Made by a program: the position numbers and the translations under genes. Below the pieces are notes generated by a model. That model had not been told where the DNA came from, ran no database searches, and was given only the letters and a program-made list of their open reading frames with translations. This document shows, in pieces, positions 6,358-7,695 of a stretch of 7,695 bases of DNA. Origin of the DNA: Alphaproteobacteria bacterium (lineage in GTDB: Bacteria; Pseudomonadota; Alphaproteobacteria; Micropepsales; Micropepsaceae). The stretch covers positions 1-7,695 of the forward strand of contig JAPLPI010000141.1 of assembly GCA_026400305.1 (NCBI GenBank), written 5' to 3'. Position 1 is the first letter of the stretch, and each line of letters starts with the position of its first letter.

Positions 6358-7695
6358 CTATTCAGCCGGCAAAGGCTTCGGCGCGGGGATGTGATCCTCG
6401 GGCTTGTCACCCATCATCCCGTGATACCAGCGGTTCCAAAACCCGCTCGTCCAATTGCCGAACCGGTCCATGTACAGGAACATCACCGGCGTGGTGTAGA
6501 GCGTCAGGATCTGGCTGAGGAACAGCCCGCCCACGATGGAGATGCCCAGCGGCTGGCGCAGTTCCGAACCCTCGCCCAGCCCGATCGCCAGCGGCAGCGC
6601 GCCCAGGATGGCGCCGGTGGTGGTCATCATGATGGGCCGGAAGCGCAGCAGGCACGCCTTGTAGATGGCGTCGTGCGCCGACATGCCCTCGCGCCGCATC
6701 AGGCCGATGGCGAAATCTATCATGATGATGGCGTTCTTCTTGACCACGCCAATCAGCAGCATCACGCCGATAAAGGCGATCAGGCTGAACTCGATGCGGA
6801 ACAGCAGCAGCGCCAGCAGCGCGCCCACGCCCGCCGAGGGCAAGGTGGAAATGATGGTGAGGGGATGGATGTAGCTCTCATAGAGCATGCCCAGCACCAG
6901 ATAGATGATCACGATGGCCGCCAGGATCAGCAGCGGAATGGCGCCCATGGATTGCTGGGCCAGCCTCACCGTGCCGATAAAGCCGCCATGAACCGAAATC
7001 GGCACATGGATCTGTTCCATGACGCGGTTGATCGCCGCCGTCGCCTGGCCCACCGAGATGCCTTCCGGCGTGCTGTAGGAAAAGGTCGTGGCCACGAACC
7101 CGTCCTGGTGATTGACCGACAGCGGCGCCGTGCCGGGCGCCATGCTGACAAAGGCTGACAGCGGCACCATCTTCTCGACGCGGGTTGAAACGGCGGAGCT
7201 GGTCGAGCCGCCGCCCTGTCCGCCGGTCAGGGAATTCTGCTGCTGGTTGCGCACGGCTTCCGCCGCGGCCTGCGCCGCGCTGAGGGCGGTGGCATCGGAG
7301 CCGGCGGTGGCGACATTGCTGGACACGCTGCCGGCAGTGGCCTGGGACCCGGAAATGTTGCCCGAGGTGGATACATAAACATCCCGCAGAGAATCCGGAC
7401 TGGTCCAGAAGCTCGGCGCCACTTCCATGATGACGCGATACTGGTTCTTGTCATTGTAGATGGTCGAGACCGCGGCTTCGCTGAACAGGTTCTGCAAGGT
7501 GCCCGAAATCTGGTTGGTCGCCAGGCCCATGCGGGCGGCGGTCTGGCGGTCGATCTGTAGCTGCATTTCCAGGCCGCCGGGCTGCTGGTCAGGGTCCACC
7601 GAATCGATCTCCGGAATTCCGTAGAGCCCGTCCTGGATCTTGGGCACCCACTTGTTCAGGTCTTCGATGGTGTCGGCCTGCACCGTATATTCGTA
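6358..7695 (-). CDS. RND-family efflux transporter, MdtB/MdtC-like (C-terminal part)
   Basis: The last 445 residues of an inner-membrane RND pump of the HAE1 group; the full protein is usually about 1,030-1,060 residues and the N-terminal part lies beyond the right edge. The frame is open to the edge and begins YEYTVQADT, which matches the YQYTLQ region of MdtB/MdtC. The visible part covers the end of the second porter/docking half and the last five membrane helices. Helices are near residues 253-272, 281-299, 305-329, 352-372 and 383-406. Proton-relay residues corresponding to AcrB Lys940, Arg971 and Thr978 are present as Lys320 (VVKKN), Arg353 (RFRP) and Thr360. Such pumps work as trimers with a periplasmic adaptor and an outer-membrane channel to export drugs or metabolites. 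An insert of about 60 Ala/Ser/Gly/Gln-rich residues (about 111-172) separates DVYVSTSG from MVPLSAF. The substrate is unknown, and adaptor genes would lie outside the window. Confidence 0.93.
   Translation of the reverse strand, partial: YEYTVQADTIEDLNKWVPKIQDGLYGIPEIDSVDPDQQPGGLEMQLQIDRQTAARMGLATNQISGTLQNLFSEAAVSTIYNDKNQYRVIMEVAPSFWTSPDSLRDVYVSTSGNISGSQATAGSVSSNVATAGSDATALSAAQAAAEAVRNQQQNSLTGGQGGGSTSSAVSTRVEKMVPLSAFVSMAPGTAPLSVNHQDGFVATTFSYSTPEGISVGQATAAINRVMEQIHVPISVHGGFIGTVRLAQQSMGAIPLLILAAIVIIYLVLGMLYESYIHPLTIISTLPSAGVGALLALLLFRIEFSLIAFIGVMLLIGVVKKNAIIMIDFAIGLMRREGMSAHDAIYKACLLRFRPIMMTTTGAILGALPLAIGLGEGSELRQPLGISIVGGLFLSQILTLYTTPVMFLYMDRFGNWTSGFWNRWYHGMMGDKPEDHIPAPKPLPAE

Noticed and set aside
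6355..7158. Plus-strand open frame of 267 codons opposite the RND gene
   Set aside because: Its His/Gln/Asp/Arg-rich translation is an antisense shadow of the conserved RND coding sequence and it begins inside the mlaA terminator.
1..7695. tRNA, rRNA, CRISPR array, or insertion sequence
   Set aside because: Reading both strands I saw no regularly spaced direct repeats, no tRNA- or rRNA-like segments and no transposase.

Overview
This is a GC-rich chromosomal window from a Gram-negative bacterium, most likely an alphaproteobacterium. The evidence is an outer-membrane TonB-dependent receptor with the EKVVVTARKREE-type N-terminus common in Caulobacter and sphingomonad relatives, an MlaA (VacJ) lipoprotein, and an MdtB/MdtC-like RND pump carrying a linker seen in alphaproteobacterial members. 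Genus cannot be settled from the sequence alone.

Layout from left to right. Positions 1-202 hold no recognised gene. Positions 203-2908 (minus) encode a complete 901-residue TonB-dependent receptor. A 184-bp divergent intergenic region (2909-3092) separates it from a plus-strand gene pair. The pair is a classical short-chain dehydrogenase/reductase (3093-3833) and, overlapping it by an ATGA junction, a 439-residue polytopic membrane protein with GT-C glycosyltransferase-like motifs (3830-5149). Positions 5150-5582 are non-coding as far as I can tell but contain several perfect inverted repeats. Then comes mlaA (5583-6308, plus) with a strong intrinsic terminator (6329-6356). Converging on it from the right edge is the C-terminal 445 residues of an RND-family inner-membrane efflux transporter (6358-7695, minus; its start lies outside the window).

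Most of the window concerns the cell envelope: uptake across the outer membrane, a membrane enzyme of the GT-C type, phospholipid asymmetry of the outer membrane, and drug or metabolite efflux. The SDR and the membrane protein are very likely co-transcribed and translationally coupled. Nothing shows that the receptor, mlaA and the pump act in one pathway, and their orientations argue for at least four separate transcription units.

I did not find a clear new defence, mobile or biosynthetic system. The items most worth a second look are the dyad-rich non-coding stretch between the membrane protein and mlaA, the uncharacterised GT-C-like protein coupled to an SDR, and the roughly 60-residue low-complexity insert in the RND pump.
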